A stretch of 45,472 nt of DNA from F1-120-MAGs118 sp013360535 (GTDB lineage: Bacteria; Planctomycetota; UBA1135; GCA-002686595). The position numbers and the translations under genes are program-made. Location of the stretch: NCBI GenBank assembly GCA_026647215.1, contig JAPKHC010000031.1, forward strand, positions 1-45,472. Reading direction: 5' to 3'. The notes beneath the pieces were generated by a model. That model was given only the letters and a program-made list of their open reading frames with translations. It was not told the DNA's origin and did not search any database. Positions within the stretch are counted from its first letter, which is position 1. Every line of letters begins with the position of its first letter. Below, in pieces: positions 1-10,200 of the stretch.

Positions 1-120
1 CCCAGAACCGGGGCGATCAAGACTGCGCATGGAAGCACGGCGGAAGGAGCCCTCGCCGAACCCCGAGTCGGGAACAACACAAACCAACAGTACGGCCTTG
101 ACGAGGTGAGCCCCTCTCAT
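1..120 (-). CDS. Possible 5' end of a multi-copy ORF running off the contig (left copy)
   Basis: On the minus strand an ATG at 120-118 opens a frame with no stop to base 1 (40 codons, starting MRGAHLVKAVLLVCVV, a short basic then hydrophobic stretch). The identical frame starts at 45353 at the other end. The ATG lies 3 nt beyond the palindrome arm and has no Shine-Dalgarno sequence. I do not recognise the product. In DNA this GC-rich, 40 open codons are weak evidence, so it may not be a gene. Confidence 0.25.
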   Translation of the reverse strand, partial: MRGAHLVKAVLLVCVVPDSGFGEGSFRRASMRSLDRPGSG

Positions 121-140
121 GGAAGCCAGAGCAATTTTTT
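1..140. repeat. Left end of 140-nt exact terminal inverted repeat
   Basis: Bases 1-140 are the exact reverse complement of 45333-45472; the two ends first differ at base 141, where the left copy has a seventh T and the right copy has C. Weaker similarity continues through the adjoining palindrome to about base 225. An exact shared end of 140 nt is what two branches leaving one node share in a de Bruijn graph with k=141, a common final k of metagenome assemblers. I therefore read this as the contig ending in a sequence present at least twice in the genome, not as a replicon terminus. Confidence 0.95.
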
Positions 141-215
141 TCTGCAAACCGGGGCCTGCGTCGACGGCGACGCCGTCGATGCAGGCCCCGGTTTGCAGAA
201 AAAATTGCTCTGGCT
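124..215. repeat. Long palindrome, copy 1 (variant core)
   Basis: An inverted repeat with arms of about 44 nt and a 3-nt loop (GAC at 169-171). Each arm holds a run of T6-7/A6 near its outer end and a GC-rich inner stem. Compared with copies 2 and 3 it carries two base-pair changes matched on both arms (C-G for T-A, and G-C for C-G), one G.T pair, and one unpaired extra T. The inner flank reads through one unit of the form GAATACCGAGCC (reverse strand). The run of A, not T, follows the stem on either strand, so it is not a standard intrinsic terminator. Confidence 0.95.
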
Positions 216-262
216 CGGTATTCCGGCTCGGGCTCGCGATTTCGCGTTGCCGAAGCGCTCGG

Positions 263-2068
263 CTACTGCATGCGCCAGTCCGCGCCGACTTCGCCGGGCT
301 TGAACCACAGCGGCAGGTTGAACGCGAAGCCCTTGTTCGACACGCGCACCCAGCAGTTGAGCGAGAGCGTGACGAGCGTGCCGTCCTCTTCCGTGCGCTT
401 CTTCAGGCCGCCGGCGTCGATCGTCACCGGCCGCTTGGCCGCGACGGCGGTCGCCTTCGGCGCGGCCGGGCGCGCGTAGTCGAAGTTCGGCGCCACGATC
501 CAGGCCGCGGGCGTTCCGTCCGGGGCGTAGAAGATGAGCGTGTCCTTGGTCGGGTCGAAGCCTTCCGGCACCTTGAACTCGGCCATCTTGCGGACGACCG
601 GCTCCTCGGGCTTGCCCGGTTCCTGCGAGACCTTTTTCTCATCCTTGGGCTTCTCGTCCTTGCCCTTCTCCTCAGGCTTGGGCAGCGGGCCCTTGCCGCG
701 GAAGCTGACGCAGTAGGTGCCCTTCTTGAGCGCCGGTTCGACCATGTCGCGCGTGGTCGAGAGGATGCCGACGGGCACGGGGCCCTTCGCGTGCGACATG
801 TCCTCGAGCGCGCTGACCGCGGTCGCCTCGATGTCGACGGCGGGGACGAAGGTGATGTAGTCGTAGCCCGTGATGATCCTGTAGCCGGGGAGCGCCGTCG
901 CGGGCTGGCCCTCGGCGAGCACGGTAGTCGCGGTGCCGGGCTCGCTCGTCCAGCGGTCGATGGCGAAGGCCTTCGAGCCGTCGAACTGCGCGGCCAGCGG
1001 GCGGCGCTCGACGGGGAAGTCGTCGCGCAGGATCGCGGTCGACAGGTCGAGGCCCGGGGTCGCGCTCGAGGCGCAGCGGAAGCCGACGCTGTCGGTGGAC
1101 TCGAAGCGCTCGGTGCCGCGGCGCGTGGTGAGGCGCGCGACGAGGATGCTCTGCTGGAAGCAGCCGCCGACGACGACGCGCTGGTTGGGGTCCCAGCGGG
1201 TCAGGCCGTTGATGTCACGGGCCTGCTTGCCGTTGCCGACGGTGAGCTTGAGGTCCTTGTAGCCGGGGAAGGGCGAGAACGGCGACGAGGTCCATTCCCA
1301 GACGTTGCCGCACAGGTCGTAGATGCCCTCCGCGGTCTTGCCGCCGGGCTGGCTGGCGACCTTGAAGGGCTCGGCGGGGCGGACTTCCTTGCCGTTGAGC
1401 TTGATCTCCTGCGTGACGGCGTTGGTCGTGACCGCCGTGTCGTTGCCCCAGGGATAGAGCGAGTCGGTGCGGCCGCGGCCGGCGCGCTGGAACTCGAACT
1501 CGCTCATCGGGCGCAGGCCGGCCCAGCGGCAGTAGGCGAGAACGTCCGCGTAGTCGACGTAGACCACCGGCAGCGTGTCCTTGCCCTTGGGGATCTCCCA
1601 CGGCTTGCCTTCCCAGTTCTTGCGCCACCATTCCGAGCGCACGAACTTCTGCTTCTCCGGAACCGGACGGCCCTCGGCCTTGGCCTTGGCGGCCTCCTCG
1701 CCCTGCTTGCGCAGGAACTCGCCGCTGGCGTCGTCGATGACCTTCTCGGCCCAGTGCTCGGGCGGGCGAGCGCCAGTCGCGCGCACGAAGGCGGCGTACT
1801 GCTCGTTGGTCACCTCGCTGACCATCAGGAAGAAGTCCTCGATGCGCACGTCGTGCTGCGGCGTCTCGCGGGCGAGGTTGCCGAACAGGGTCTCGTTGGT
1901 CTTGCCGATGTCCTCGACGTACTTGACCGGCGAGCCGATCTTGGTCGAGCCACCTTCGACGAGGACCATGCCCGGCGGGGGCTGGACCTTGCCCTTCTGG
2001 AGGAGCACCGGCTCGGCGCAGGCGAGGACGGCGGTCAGGGAGACGAACGGCAGGGACGCGGTGAGCAT
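263..2068 (-). CDS. Exported SUMF1 (formylglycine-generating-enzyme-like) domain protein
   Basis: 601 aa. The N-terminus is hydrophobic (LPFVSLTAVLAC), consistent with a signal peptide, possibly a lipoprotein with Cys17. Residues about 30-310 form a SUMF1/FGE-sulfatase fold: MVLVEGG near the start, EVTNEQYAAF, YVDYADVLAYCRWAGLRPMSEFEFQRAGRG, YPWG, YDLCGNVWEWT, and SVGFRCAS at the end. The two active-site cysteines of true FGE just before the final motif are absent (that stretch reads LVARLTTRRGTERF), so sulfatase activation is unlikely; many such domains are structural or binding modules. The last ~290 residues, with a Pro/Glu/Lys-rich linker, are not recognised. The ATG at 2068 was chosen because it opens directly on the hydrophobic segment. 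Divergent from the pseudouridine synthase gene. Confidence 0.85.
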   Translation of the reverse strand: MLTASLPFVSLTAVLACAEPVLLQKGKVQPPPGMVLVEGGSTKIGSPVKYVEDIGKTNETLFGNLARETPQHDVRIEDFFLMVSEVTNEQYAAFVRATGARPPEHWAEKVIDDASGEFLRKQGEEAAKAKAEGRPVPEKQKFVRSEWWRKNWEGKPWEIPKGKDTLPVVYVDYADVLAYCRWAGLRPMSEFEFQRAGRGRTDSLYPWGNDTAVTTNAVTQEIKLNGKEVRPAEPFKVASQPGGKTAEGIYDLCGNVWEWTSSPFSPFPGYKDLKLTVGNGKQARDINGLTRWDPNQRVVVGGCFQQSILVARLTTRRGTERFESTDSVGFRCASSATPGLDLSTAILRDDFPVERRPLAAQFDGSKAFAIDRWTSEPGTATTVLAEGQPATALPGYRIITGYDYITFVPAVDIEATAVSALEDMSHAKGPVPVGILSTTRDMVEPALKKGTYCVSFRGKGPLPKPEEKGKDEKPKDEKKVSQEPGKPEEPVVRKMAEFKVPEGFDPTKDTLIFYAPDGTPAAWIVAPNFDYARPAAPKATAVAAKRPVTIDAGGLKKRTEEDGTLVTLSLNCWVRVSNKGFAFNLPLWFKPGEVGADWRMQ

Positions 2069-2303
2069 GCGGGTTGCCTTCGGCGGGCGCGGAGGGGAAA
2101 GGGCCGTCGCCCCGCGGGGCGTTCCGGCGGCGGATCCATGGGGTCTAGATCCGAAGGGGCAGGATGTTACACGCCGCGTTCCGACGCGCAACGGAGGCCG
2201 GAGGCCGCTCGAAGGCCTCGGAAGGCGTCCGCGCGGGGCCTGCGGGCGGGATTCGGACGGGCTCGGAGCGCGAAGGGGGTCGAGCGAGTAAAACCTCTGC
2301 CCC

Positions 2304-3287
2304 ATGAACCCGCCGGCCGGTCCCTTTTCCGTGGGCAGCACCCACACCGTCACCCTGCCCGACACGCTGGCGGGGCTGCGCATCGACCGCGTGCTGGCCG
2401 AGCTCGTCCCGGACCTGTCGCGCTCCCATTGGAAGGAGCTGTTCGAGGCGGGGCTCGTGCTGGTCAACGGCACGCCGTGCGCGCGGCCCTCGACTGCGGT
2501 CGAAGGTGGCGAGCAGGTCCAGTTCACGGTCGCCGAGCGCGCCAAGCACCGCACCGAGGTCGGTGATCCGGCGGCGCTGCGCGTGTTGCACGAGGACGAG
2601 GCGCTGATCGTGATCGACAAGCCGGCCGGGATGCTCGCGCACCCGACCGACGTGCGCAGCGGCGGCACCGTGTCGGACCTGGCGGTCCAGCGCTTTGGCC
2701 CCTTGCCGACGCTGCAGGGCGAGGACCGGCCCGGCATCGTGCACCGGCTCGACGTCGGCACGAGCGGGGTGATGGTGCTCGCGCGCACGCAGGCGGCGTT
2801 CGAGAGCCTGCTCGAGCAGTTCCGCGAGCGCCGCGTCGAGAAGACCTATCGCGCGCTCGTGTTCGGCGTGCCACGCTTCGACACGGGCTGGATCGACGCG
2901 CCGCTGGAGCGCGACAGCGGCGACTCGAGCCGCATGGTGGTCGTCAAGCCGGGTCAGGGGCGCGAGGCGCAGACCTACTACACGGTCGAGCGTCGTTTTC
3001 GCGGCATTTCGCTGATCGCCGCGCAGCCCAAGACCGGCCGCACGCACCAGATCCGCGTCCACCTGACGCACGCCGGCATGCCGCTCGTCGGCGACAAGCT
3101 CTACAAGCGCCGCGGCGGCCCGCCGATGAAGCTGCCCGCCGACACGCCGGTTCCCACGCGCCAGTGCCTGCACGCGGCCGAGCTCTCGTTCGTCCACCCG
3201 ACGAGCGGCGAGCGCGTCAAGTTCACGGCGCCGCTCGCGGAGGACTTCGCCGCGATGCTCGCGTGGACCGAGAAAAATCTCGGCTGA
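2304..3287 (+). CDS. RluA-family RNA pseudouridine synthase
   Basis: 327 aa, the usual length for RluC/RluD-type enzymes, which isomerise specific uridines of 23S rRNA (or tRNA) to pseudouridine. An S4-type RNA-binding domain covers residues about 20-85 (DTLAGLRIDRVLAELVP, VLVNG). The catalytic domain follows: VIDKPAGMLAHP, then GIVHRLDVGTSGVMV with catalytic Asp150, and PKTGRTHQIRVHL. It starts at the first ATG of the frame, with no clear ribosome-binding site. It stands alone, divergent from the SUMF1 gene. The exact target uridine cannot be told from sequence. Convergent with the repeat-protein gene that ends at 3466. Confidence 0.95.
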   Translation: MNPPAGPFSVGSTHTVTLPDTLAGLRIDRVLAELVPDLSRSHWKELFEAGLVLVNGTPCARPSTAVEGGEQVQFTVAERAKHRTEVGDPAALRVLHEDEALIVIDKPAGMLAHPTDVRSGGTVSDLAVQRFGPLPTLQGEDRPGIVHRLDVGTSGVMVLARTQAAFESLLEQFRERRVEKTYRALVFGVPRFDTGWIDAPLERDSGDSSRMVVVKPGQGREAQTYYTVERRFRGISLIAAQPKTGRTHQIRVHLTHAGMPLVGDKLYKRRGGPPMKLPADTPVPTRQCLHAAELSFVHPTSGERVKFTAPLAEDFAAMLAWTEKNLG

Positions 3288-3308
3288 GCGAACCGCCAGG
3301 GGTTCCGC

Positions 3309-3465
3309 CGTCCGACGCCGCGAGGCGACGGCGCAACCAGCATCCTGAGAGCGAGGGTTCCTCCCGAGATCCCAGAGACCGTGAAGTCTCTCACGGTCTC
3401 GTCGTCCGACGCCGCGAGGCGACGGCGCAACCAGCATCCTGAGAGCGAGGGTTCCTCCCGAGATC
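3309..3465. repeat. Tandem direct repeat (63-nt units, 94-nt period) with internal hairpin
   Basis: Positions 3309-3371 and 3403-3465 are identical over 63 nt. The 31-nt spacer contains a perfect 10-bp stem (3375-3384 with 3391-3400, GAGACCGTGA/TCACGGTCTC) with a 6-nt loop. Each unit begins with a smaller GC-rich inverted repeat. The block fills the gap between two convergent genes, and the second unit abuts the stop codon of the repeat protein at 3466. There is no U-tract, so a terminator role is only possible. Confidence 0.9.
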
Positions 3466-6400
3466 TCAGTCGAGCTTGATGCGCATGTCGCGCTCCGCCT
3501 GTCCGGAGAGGTTGAGCGGCTTGGATTCGCTCTTGCCCTGATCGTCGGTCGCGGTGACGCGGTACTTGCCCGGCGGCAGCGGCCCGATGCGGCGCTCGGT
3601 CGACGAGAAGCCGTCGGCGAACATCTGGCCGAAGGCCTCGGTGCTCATCAGGTTCGCGTATTCGCGGCCCGCGGAGTCGACGACGCTCACGCTCGCGCGC
3701 ACGGTCTTGCCTTCCTTGTCCTCGACGGAGACCTTGAGCATCGTGCCGGTCTCGAGCACGAGCTCGACCGTCGCCGGCTGGCCCGCGCGGGCGGCCACGG
3801 GCGCGCTGTCGCGCGACGAGAGCTCCTCGCGGCGCGCGATCAGCGTGTAGTTGCCCGGCGCGGCGCCGTCGAAGCGGAACTTGCCGTCGGCGTCGGTCGT
3901 GCACGACGACATCGGGTTGATCGTGCGGCCCTGGGCGTCGCGCACGAAGATCGAGGCGCCACCGGCGGGCTTGCCGTCGTTGCCACGAACCGTGCCTTCG
4001 ATCGTGCAGGGCGCGTCGAGCTGCACGACGATGCCCTCGCGCACCTGGTTCTTCTCGAGCTGGATGCCGCTCACGAGCGCGGTGCCATGGCGCGCAGCCT
4101 GCCCGAAAAGCCCGGCAAAACCGCCGTTTCCGACGCGCAGCGTGTAGGTGCCCGGCCGCAGGTTCGCGAGCTCGAACGTGCCGTCCTCACGCGTCTCCTG
4201 GTTGCGGCCCATGTCGAACGAGAAGATCGAGGCGCGGCCCTCGCGCTCGAGCGTCAGCGAGACTCCGGCCGCCGGACCGCCGTCGGCGGCGAGCACACGG
4301 CCGCGCAGCGTGCCCGAGGGCAGCTCGAGGTCGAGCACGAGCTCGGGCACCTGCGGGATCGTCTCCTGGAACTCGACGCCGTCCTGGTCGCCCATGCGCT
4401 CGCCGACGATGAACGTGTAGTCGCCGGGCGCGTCGAGCGTGATCGAGTACGTGCCGTCGGGCTGCACCTTGCCGGCCTTCATCGACGAGAGCATCGACTT
4501 GCCGTCGGCGAGCGCCATCACGAGGCCGCTCTTGAGCGCCTGCTCGCCCTGCGTGATGCGGCCGGACACGCGCACCGGGCTCGCGGGCGGCGCACCGAGC
4601 ACGACCTGCGTCGTCTGGCCGTCGAACAGCTCGACCGGCGTCATCTTGAGCTGCGAGAAGACGGCCGCCATGTCCGGCTCCTCGTCCTCGCCCGCGGCTT
4701 GCGCGAGCTTGCCCATGTCGGGCATCGCCATCACGTTGTACTTGCCCGGCGCGATGTGCTCGATCACGAAGCGCCCGGCCGCGTCGGACTGCGTGTTGCC
4801 GCCCATTCCGCCGCCGCCGCCGCCCATGAAGTTGCCGACCATGATCTCGCGCCCGACATCGGGCTGGCCGGTCGAGTCGTAGATCACGCCCTCGAGGCGG
4901 CCGCCGACACGCAGCTGGATGCGCACGTCGACCAGGTCGCGGCCGGCATCGAGCGTGACGTCGACGTCGGCGCTCGGCGCCCAGCCCTCGGCGTCCGCGG
5001 TGAGCTTGCCGTTGCCGACGGGCAGGCCCTTGAGCGTGAAGCGGCCTTCGGCGTCGGTCTTGGTGTCGCTGCCGCCGCCGAACCCGAAGAAGCCGCCGCG
5101 CCGGCTCTCGCGCGAGTACTCGACCTCGGCCTCGGCCACCGGCTTGCCGGTGGGGTCGAGCACGACACCGCTGATCTCGCCCGCGCGCGCGAGCCGGAAC
5201 TCGAGCGCCGGCGCGCCCGGAACCTGCACCTGCTGGGCCGCGCTCTCGGTGTACTCCCTGGCCTCGGCCTTGAGGTCGTAACTGCCCGGCTGGAGGTAGA
5301 CGACGAAGCTGCCGTCCTCGCGGTTGCGGAAGCGCCGGTTCTCGCCGCCGCCGCCGAAGTTGAACGAGAAGTTGCCCATGCGGCCGCGGCCTTCGCCTTC
5401 GCCCTCGCCGCGCCGCTCCGCCGAGACCGAGAAGTCCTCGAGCGGCTTGCCCGCGGTGTCGAGCACGACCCCACGCACCGGCAGCGGTTCGACCAGCACG
5501 AGCTCGAAGGCGGTCGAGGACGGGCTCGCCGGTACTCCGGCCGTGTACGTCGCGTCGAAGCCCTCGATCTCGCGCTCGATGCTCGCCGACACCGCGACCT
5601 GGCTCGTCTCGATGCCGGAGACCGAGAACTCGCCGAGCTCGTTGGTCGTGATCGACTCGCGCTCGCCGCCGCCGAAGTTGCGCATCATGCGGCGCATGTT
5701 GCGCGCGTTCGGCGTCGCATCGTCGCCCGCCTCGGCTTCGATCGGCCGCACGGTGACCTCGACCTCGGCCGCAGGCTTGCGGTCGGGCCACAGCACGATG
5801 CCCCGCACGGTGTAGCCGGTGCCAAGCGCGAGCCCGAGGTTCTCGACGAGCTGCCCCTCGGCGAGCTCGAGCTCGTCCCTGCGCGCCTCGACGTAGCCCT
5901 CGAGCGTCGCAACGAGCGCGCCCTTCCCGGCGCCGACGCCCTTGAGGTCGAAGCGGCCCTGCTCGTCGGTCTTGGTGTCGCGGCCCATGCCGTTGCGCAT
6001 CCAGTTCATCGGGTTGCGCCCGGCCTCGATCTCGGCCGAGACTTCGGCGCCGACCGCCGGCGAGCCGTCGGGCAGCGTGACGACGCCGCGCACGCGTGCG
6101 CCCAGGCGCAGCTCGAGCAGCTTGTCGATGCGCTGGCCCTCGCGTCCCTTCACGTCCATGTCGCTGAGCGGCACGAAGGACGGCGCGTCGAGGCCGATGA
6201 AGTAGTTCATGCCCGCGCGCAGGCCGCCGATCTCGAACGTGCGCTCGGGGGTGAGCCCGGCGCTGGTCGAGTGGCTCTGGCCGCTCATCGACCAGCCGGT
6301 GAGCTGCACGCGCACCTTGTCGAGCTCGGCCGCATCGAAGTCGGCGGGAAGGTTGGCGGGGAGCACGACCGCGCCCGCCAGCAAGGCGCCGAGCTTGGGC

Positions 6401-7038
6401 TCGAGGAAGGCCTCGGTCTGCGTGTCGAGCTTGTCGAGCCGCAGCGGCTCGGCGAGGTAGCAGTAGCGCGCCTCGAGGTGCACCACGGCCATCGGCGAGT
6501 CCTTGGCGATGCGCGCGACCCAGCCGCCGCGCCCGTCGGGATCGCAGGGCACGGTGACGGCCTTTGCCTCGGCGGGTTGTTCGCTCGGCGCGGAGCCGAG
6601 GAAAGTCATCGCGAGCCCGAGCAGCGCGTTCGACTCCGGGCTCCAGTCCGAGGCCGCCGAGCGCGCCTTCGCCTCGCTGCCGTACACGGCGACGGGGAAG
6701 CTCGTCACCATCGGGCGCAGCACCTCGTCCGTGGGCAGGTTCGCGGGCAGCGCCAGCCGGACGGGCAGGATCCGCGCATCCTCGAGCGCGCTGGCGCGGG
6801 CGGCCGCGGCGGCGTCGATGCTGACGATGTCCGTGCGCTCGCCCTCGGGCTCCACCGCGGCATCGGCCGGCGCCTTGGGCAGCGGGGCGGCGGCGGCGGG
6901 GTGGTCGGGGCTGGCGACGGCCTCGGCATGGGCTCCCTCGAGGTCCACGGGCGCCGGGCGGCCGACGAACCACCACAGCGAGAGACCGACGAGGAGCGTG
7001 AGGACGAGCGAGCCCGTCAGCAGGAGACGTTGGTTCAT
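3466..7038 (-). CDS. Giant membrane-anchored carboxypeptidase-regulatory-like repeat protein (paralog 1)
   Basis: 1190 aa. A single N-terminal transmembrane segment (residues about 5-25, LLLTGSLVLTLLVGLSLWWFV) anchors or exports it. An Ala/Pro-rich linker follows. From about residue 310 to the end there is a long series of small beta-sandwich repeats of the carboxypeptidase D regulatory/prealbumin-like type, each opening with a G-x-V-x-x-x-x-G-x-P-x-x-G-A strand (VRGVVTLPDGSPAVGAEV; ISGVVLDPTGKPVAEAEV) and ending in DxxGRF-x-x-x-x-x-PG-x-Y. The last 80 residues (GPLPPGKYRVT ... LSGQAERDMRI) match the end of the 29123-32566 protein closely, so the two are paralogs. No catalytic domain is visible; a structural or adhesive surface role is inferred. 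ATG 7038 precedes the membrane segment; an upstream in-frame ATG would add 36 unlikely residues. Confidence 0.8.
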   Translation of the reverse strand: MNQRLLLTGSLVLTLLVGLSLWWFVGRPAPVDLEGAHAEAVASPDHPAAAAPLPKAPADAAVEPEGERTDIVSIDAAAAARASALEDARILPVRLALPANLPTDEVLRPMVTSFPVAVYGSEAKARSAASDWSPESNALLGLAMTFLGSAPSEQPAEAKAVTVPCDPDGRGGWVARIAKDSPMAVVHLEARYCYLAEPLRLDKLDTQTEAFLEPKLGALLAGAVVLPANLPADFDAAELDKVRVQLTGWSMSGQSHSTSAGLTPERTFEIGGLRAGMNYFIGLDAPSFVPLSDMDVKGREGQRIDKLLELRLGARVRGVVTLPDGSPAVGAEVSAEIEAGRNPMNWMRNGMGRDTKTDEQGRFDLKGVGAGKGALVATLEGYVEARRDELELAEGQLVENLGLALGTGYTVRGIVLWPDRKPAAEVEVTVRPIEAEAGDDATPNARNMRRMMRNFGGGERESITTNELGEFSVSGIETSQVAVSASIEREIEGFDATYTAGVPASPSSTAFELVLVEPLPVRGVVLDTAGKPLEDFSVSAERRGEGEGEGRGRMGNFSFNFGGGGENRRFRNREDGSFVVYLQPGSYDLKAEAREYTESAAQQVQVPGAPALEFRLARAGEISGVVLDPTGKPVAEAEVEYSRESRRGGFFGFGGGSDTKTDAEGRFTLKGLPVGNGKLTADAEGWAPSADVDVTLDAGRDLVDVRIQLRVGGRLEGVIYDSTGQPDVGREIMVGNFMGGGGGGMGGNTQSDAAGRFVIEHIAPGKYNVMAMPDMGKLAQAAGEDEEPDMAAVFSQLKMTPVELFDGQTTQVVLGAPPASPVRVSGRITQGEQALKSGLVMALADGKSMLSSMKAGKVQPDGTYSITLDAPGDYTFIVGERMGDQDGVEFQETIPQVPELVLDLELPSGTLRGRVLAADGGPAAGVSLTLEREGRASIFSFDMGRNQETREDGTFELANLRPGTYTLRVGNGGFAGLFGQAARHGTALVSGIQLEKNQVREGIVVQLDAPCTIEGTVRGNDGKPAGGASIFVRDAQGRTINPMSSCTTDADGKFRFDGAAPGNYTLIARREELSSRDSAPVAARAGQPATVELVLETGTMLKVSVEDKEGKTVRASVSVVDSAGREYANLMSTEAFGQMFADGFSSTERRIGPLPPGKYRVTATDDQGKSESKPLNLSGQAERDMRIKLD

Positions 7039-7239
7039 GGGCGGGAGAGGGGCGCGCGGGGGTAGGGGATGCGGGGCGCCGGGCCCTCTTGGGCAAGCTC
7101 CGTACCACGCCGAGCGCGCGAGCGCGAGTTTGGGCTCGTTCGGCACGGTCTCGCCGCGCCCTCCGAAGCGCTCCGGGGCGCGCGGACCGGCTCACGCCAG
7201 TTCGCGCGCCCCGGGGCGGAATCGAAGCGCTGGGAAAGC

Positions 7240-10200
7240 TCAGGCCCAGCGCACGAGGTCACCGGTGCCGTCGTCGAGGCCTTCGATCGGCCGGATCCGC
7301 ACGCGCAGGCCGTAGGCGAAGTTGCCCGAGCGCTGGATGCGGTAGGTGCCGGTGTAGGCCTGCAGCCTGCCGTCGAGCGCGCCGTCCGCGTGCAGGGCGA
7401 CCTGCACGGGGTTGCGCAGCTCGCCGCCGTCCTTGGAGTGGCCGAGCACGAGCTCGACGGTGATGTCCGAGGGCGCGAGGCCGGCGAGGTCGAGCTTGAC
7501 GCGCGCCTCGACGGTGTCGCCGACCCGCAGGCCCGCGAGGTCGGACACCTGCGCCTCGAGGATCGCGAGCTCGCCGAAGGCCTTGCGCGAGCGGGCGCGC
7601 ACGGCCGCGAGCGCGCGCGCCGGGGCGCAGCGCTCGCGCGAGAGCTCGGCGTACAGCTTCGACATCGGCGCGTAGGCGCGGTCGCGGTACTCCGACACCA
7701 TGCGGTCGGTGTTGAACTCCGCCGGGATCGTGGCGAGGCTGCGCAGCGCACGCTCCATCCAGCGCCGCGGAACGCCGTCGGCGTCGCGCTCGAAGAACAG
7801 CGGCGCCAGCTCGCGCTGGAGCAGCTCGACCACGCTGCGGCTGTCGATCTCGTCCTGCAGCTCGGGGTTGGGCCAGACGCGGTCCTCGCCGATCGTCCAG
7901 CCGTTGGTGCCGTCGTAGCCCTCGATCCACCAGCCGTCGGCGATCGACAGGTTGAGGCCGCCGTTGGCGGCGACCTTCATGCCCGAGGTGCCGCTCGCCT
8001 CGAGCGTGCGGATCGGGTTGTTGAGCCACACGTCGACGCCCTGCACGAGCGCGCGCGCGAGCTCGATGTCGTAGTCCTCGAGGAAGAAGATGCGGCCGGC
8101 GAAGTCCGGGCTGCGCGTGATCTCGACCACCTTGCGCAGGATCTTCTGGCCTTCGGTGTCGCGCGGGTGCGCCTTGCCGGCGAAGAAGATGCGCACGGGG
8201 CGGCGCGGGTCGGTGAAGAGCGCCTTGAGGCGCTCGAGGTCGCGCAGGACGAGGTCCGCGCGCTTGTAGGGCGCGAAACGCCGGGCGAAACCGACGAGCA
8301 GCGCGTCCGGTTCGAGGCCCTCGAGCAGCTTGGCGAGCAGCGCGGGGCTGTCGTGGCGGTCGACGAAGGCGCGCTCGATGCTGGCGCGCGCGTGGGCGAG
8401 GAAGCGCGCGCGCAGCGCCGTGCGGGCGGCCCACAGGGCGCGCGGGTCGAGCTTCGCCGCCTTCTGGCGCACGTCGGCGCCGCGGATCGGCTCCGCGCCG
8501 CCGCCGCACAGGCGCTGCAGCTCGGGATGCATCCAGCTGGAGAGGTGCACGCCGTTGGTGACCGAGCGCACGGGCACCTCGCTCTTGAGGAGCCGCGGCC
8601 AGTAGGGGCGCAGCAGGTCCTTCGAGACCTCGCCGTGGAGCTTGCTCACACCGTTGGTGAAGCCGGCGAAGCCCATCGCGAGGTAGGTCATGTTGAAGTT
8701 GGCGCGGTCCTCCTCGGCCTGTCCGAGCGAGAGGAAACGCTCCCACGTCACACCGAGCCACCCCTCGACGTCGGAGAAGTAGCGGCGCATCAGGTCCTCG
8801 CCGAAACGGTCGTGGCCCGCGGGCACCGGCGTGTGGGTCGTGAAGACCGTCGTCGAGCGCACCAGCTCGCGCGCCTCGTCGAACGTGAGCCCGTGGTCGC
8901 GGATCAGCTTGCCCGTGCGCGAGAGCACGAGGAACGCCGCATGGCCCTCGTTGATGTGGAACACGCTGGGCTCGACGCCCATCGTGCCGAGCAGCTTGAC
9001 GCCGCCGCGGCCGAGCACGAGCTCCTGGCGCAGGCGGTGCTCGTGGTCGCCGCCGTAGAGCTGCTGCGTGATCACGCGGTCTTCCGCGCGGTTCTTGTCG
9101 TAGTCGGCGTCGAGCAGGTACAGGTCGACACGGCCGACCTGCACGCGCCACGCGCGCAGGAAGAGCGTCGCGGAGGGCAGCTGGAGCTGCACTTCGAGCG
9201 GAGCGCCGTTCGAGTCGCGCACGAGCTCGACCGCGAGATTGCGCGGGTCGTTCTCGGCCGGCAGCGCCATCTGGTCGCCCGCGGCGGAGAGCTTCTGGCG
9301 CAGGTAACCCGCGTGATAGAAGAGGCCGACGGCGACGAGCGGCAGCCCGATGTCGCTCGCGGACTTGAGGTGGTCGCCGGCGAGGATGCCCAGACCGCCC
9401 GAGTAGACCTTGAGCGACTCGTGCAGGCCGAATTCCGCGCAGAAATAGGCCACCGGATGCTCGGCGGAGATCGCGCCCCAGGTCTGCGTGCCCTTCGACG
9501 CCATGTAGCGGTCGAAGCGCGCGAGGACACGCTCGAGCTTCGCGACGTACTTCGCGTCGCGCGCGCGGGCCTCGAGGTCCTCGGGGAACACCATGCGCAA
9601 GAACAGCACCGGATTGTGGCCGCTCGAGTCCCAGCCCACCTGGCTGATTTCCTCGAACAGCGACGTGCCTTCCGGGTCCCAGCACCAGTAGACGTTGCGC
9701 GACAGGCGCTCGAGTCCGGCGAGCTCGCGCGGCAGCGTGGCCGAGACTTCGAACGGATACAGGCGCGGGCGCTTGCCTTCGACCGCCGGAGCGATCGCGA
9801 GCGGCACACGCGAACGGAAACGCGCCATCGGCTGGCCGTCGACGCGCGCCTTCGCGGCTTCGAGCGCTGCATCGAAGGCCGAGTAGTAGCGCTTGACGAG
9901 GTCCGACCACGCGGTGCGTTGCGCGGTGCGGCGGCAGGTCTCGACGACGCCCTTGCGACCGAGCTCAGCGGCGACGAACTCGTCGATCCAGCCCGCGAGC
10001 GTCGCGGTGCTCTTCACGTCGTCGATGCCCGCGCGATCGAGCAGCCAGACGCCGTCCTTGCGGCCGAGCTTCTCTGCGCGCGCCCACAGGCCGAAACCCG
10101 CGAGGTCGGTCGTCACCGTCGGCACGCCGACCGCGAGGCTCTCTTCGGGCGTGTAGCCCCACGGCTCGTAGAAACTGGGGAACAGCGAGAGGTCCGCCGT

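Noticed and set aside
106..303. Short ORF through palindrome copy 1
   Set aside because: It reads through both arms of the palindrome and has no coding character.
263..2068. True formylglycine-generating enzyme
   Set aside because: The two active-site cysteines before the final motif are missing and no sulfatase gene is nearby.
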